64,000 nt of DNA from assembly GCA_037447655.1 (NCBI GenBank), contig JBBHKE010002370.1, forward strand, positions 199,753 through 263,752, given 5' to 3'. Every line of letters begins with the position of its first letter. Position 1 is the first letter of the stretch. This stretch comes from Zygnema cylindricum (taxonomy: Eukaryota; Streptophyta; Zygnematophyceae; Zygnematales; Zygnemataceae). Below, piece after piece: positions 62,079 through 64,000 of the stretch. Made by a program: the position numbers and the translations under genes. Below the pieces are notes generated by a model. It made no database searches. It worked only from the letters and a program-made list of their open reading frames with translations, and was not told the origin of the DNA.

Positions 62079-62647
62079 TCAACCCATCCAGACACTCATA
62101 AGCTCCTCTGCGAGTTGTCCCGCCATAGGACCTGTCCAATTGGTATTGGTGGCCTGTGAATGCGCCTGTAGCGTTGTCACGGTGTGCACTTTCATTTCCC
62201 ATGAAAGTTCCAAATCTCCGGCTTCCTCGTCCACAGCCAGCTCCACCAGCTGCCACACAACACCCAGCCAAACCATTTTATCAACAATTAAGACGTAACA
62301 AGATTATCAACAATTAATTTGTAACATTTTATCAAGTAGGTCATAAGAGGTACTTTGCTCAAAAGGCGCTTAACAACAGATAACATTTACAGACAACAAG
62401 GGAAACAAGAGGGCATGTCCAGACAGACACCTAAGCGACAGTATGGATCACCACATTATAACAACGTCAGCGTTAAAAGCTGTGCCAAAACCCATGACAA
62501 CGGTGTCGCCTCTTTTCTAAAACATTCTCCACAATCACACGTCATCCGAGGAGCCATCAGTCTCTAGCATACAATCCTGAGTAGATCCATTTGCACAATC
62601 CCATCCAACTCGGTCATCATCAATGTTTGCATATTGAATCAATTGCT
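62079..62647 (-). CDS. Last two exons of an unrecognised gene (3' partial)
   Basis: On the minus strand an exon at about 62541-62647 reads QLIQYANIDDDRVGWDCANG, continues STQDCMLETDGSSDD, and meets a GTGTGA donor. It joins in phase to 62079-62249, which reads LVELAVDEEAGDLELSWEMK, VHTVTTLQAHSQATNTNWTG and PMAGQLAEELMSVWMG before TGA. The first exon would otherwise stop two codons later, so the join is preferred but not proven. The flow from acidic linker to conserved-looking end suggests a real protein C-terminus. I do not recognise the family. The rest of the gene should lie at higher coordinates, beyond a MITE and possibly beyond the window. Confidence 0.5.
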
Positions 62648-62776
62648 CTAAAGCACAAACAACGAGTTCCCATACTCGTAACCTTGTAATTTATACAAGC
62701 ATATGCAGCTTAACGAGTCAATTGTACTCCCATTCACATATTTCAGTGAATTCAACTATGTATTAAACACACCACA

Positions 62777-62990
62777 CCGTGTATCGCTAAAAGCGTTAAT
62801 GTTTTTTTTGCCTTGAAACTCATTTTTCTCCTGCACACTTGCTGGATAGTCAATCTGACGGCTGCGGTGGAAATCCCAAATTATTACCTTTGATTGGCGG
62901 CCTCCAAATGGAAGTCAGACAAGTGTGCACAAAGAAAAGTTGATTTGAATGGCGGAGAAAACATTAGCGCTAATACCGACACACAGTGTG
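62777..62990. mobile_element. MITE of the GGATTGTCAATC sub-family, copy 3
   Basis: The left end CACCGTGTATCGCTAAAAGC, then GTTAATGTTTTTTTTGCC, and the right end GGAGAAAACATTAGCGCTAA with ACCGACAC form an inverted repeat. The centre has GCACACTTGCTGGATAG and CAATCTGACGG with inverses. This copy keeps the CACCG terminus and shows that the sub-family belongs to the larger CACCG superfamily. Confidence 0.7.
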
Positions 62991-64000
62991 CTGTTGTGCT
63001 ACACAAATGAACCGCATCCCTCGGCTCTACTCTTTCATCCGTAAAATTGTACCCAAGTTCAGTTGAATATTCTAACTTTTGTGCTATAAAGTTTGGGACA
63101 CTGCACATCGCTAATAGACTTGACCACTCTAATTTATGTGAGTGACTGCTGACATACACCAATGTAATAGTTAGTGGTTTGTACCAAGTTACGCGTCATA
63201 TATTATACTGTAAATATTTCAAATAAGTCTACAATTTACCGGCCTTCATGATACAGTACGCTACATAAAACATTTCCCAGAATTTAATATTCGCGCTGAA
63301 ATTATGTAATATTTTTTTGGGGACTTTATCTGTTGCTAAACAGTAAAACAATAATATTGGCATAGAAAATGTATGCACAAATAGTTTTGTACACCTATGT
63401 ATGAACTATATTATGCTCCTGTATTTTCGGCCATCTGAACTCAGGGTGATGATATTTTTAGTGTATTGGACTTGTGGTTATTCTAATTATTGTACTCTTT
63501 CTTGAGCAATTTACTAGCGGCATTATGGTAGCAGAAATGAGTTGACAGGTTTGACCAGAGGTTAAAACATTTTAGGATTATTGGTGACAAGAACATTTAA
63601 AACCCAGCTCTGTATAAGTGGACCTCTAACCCGATCCATTAACAAACTAGAACGCTACCCGAAACACAAGTGTGGAAACTCCAAGAAGTGAATCGTGACC
63701 TTTAGCATGAATGTCAAACCAATTAAGACATGTCAGACAAGGTTATAGAACAGCCCCAACAATAATGTACAGCTATACATATAGCCAAACAAAAAGCTAA
63801 ACCTAGCCCGATAAATCTTAAGCATGCTACTACATTAAACAGTATTGTTCAGTATTGATGCATTTGACAGCTAACTCATTGATAATCCATCACTTTTTGG
63901 CATATGTTAGTCAATAGACCTGGTGTAAGTAGTTTGTACACAACAGTGGCTTCTACAAATTACTTTAACCCTCAACAAAACACAGCAGAGCAGGCTAGAA
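62991..64000. other. No gene recognised at the right edge
   Basis: AT-rich sequence that is probably intron of the minus-strand gene ending at 62079. I found no exon with conserved motifs on either strand. Confidence 0.4.

Noticed and set aside
62535-62647. Stop codon at 62535 as the true end of the last gene
   Set aside because: It lies two codons past a usable GTGTGA donor that joins in phase to a plausible last exon; kept only as an alternative.

Overview
This is a nuclear genome window from a green-lineage eukaryote, most likely a streptophyte (a charophyte alga or a non-seed land plant). The genes are split by many GT-AG introns. The best-matched proteins are of plant type: a SYP81-like syntaxin, a Mediator subunit 31 with the plant-style basic tail, and a bHLH factor whose helix-loop-helix resembles plant subfamily VIII. 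I cannot name the species. All exon joins come from reading conserved protein blocks, splice consensus and codon phase by eye. In every spliced gene the proposed exons keep the reading frame throughout.

Layout. 1-2.8 kb holds a PIF/Harbinger-like MITE and a hAT-like element nested in a second MITE, followed by a GC-rich promoter-like stretch. 2.83-6.85 kb (+) is a SAM-dependent methyltransferase of the spermidine-synthase-like/METTL13-related type. 9.55-11.94 kb (+) is MED31. 14.09-17.21 kb (-) is a syntaxin-18/SYP81-type SNARE. 17.5-33.5 kb is an accessory block of DNA transposon remnants, microsatellites and a 3' fragment of a non-LTR retrotransposon, with no host gene that I recognise. 35.05-38.82 kb (+) is a bHLH transcription factor gene with very low-complexity exons. 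40.58-43.62 kb (-) is a ZC3H15/DFRP1-type CCCH protein. 44.14-57.92 kb (+) is a complete 24-coding-exon RRP44/DIS3 gene, the catalytic exosome subunit. 59.3-61.1 kb (+) is a broken non-LTR element with reverse transcriptase and a remnant of a restriction-like endonuclease. 62.08-62.65 kb (-) holds the last two exons of an unrecognised gene that probably runs off the right edge.

How the genes relate. They are housekeeping genes rather than a pathway cluster: transcription (MED31, bHLH), ER/Golgi vesicle fusion (SYP81), translation-linked GTPase regulation (ZC3H15) and RNA decay (RRP44). ZC3H15 and RRP44 are head to head, with 528 bp between start codons. MED31/SYP81 and bHLH/ZC3H15 are convergent pairs.

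The most distinctive signal is the mobile DNA. One MITE superfamily has termini reading roughly TACACCG-TGAATCGCTATTAG and a probable TA target. It recurs across the window, inside RRP44 introns, and in a sub-family found just downstream of two genes. It is accompanied by Harbinger-like elements with TTA/TAA target duplications, hAT-like elements rich in CGATATATCG, and RLE-type LINE copies sharing a 3' hairpin tail.
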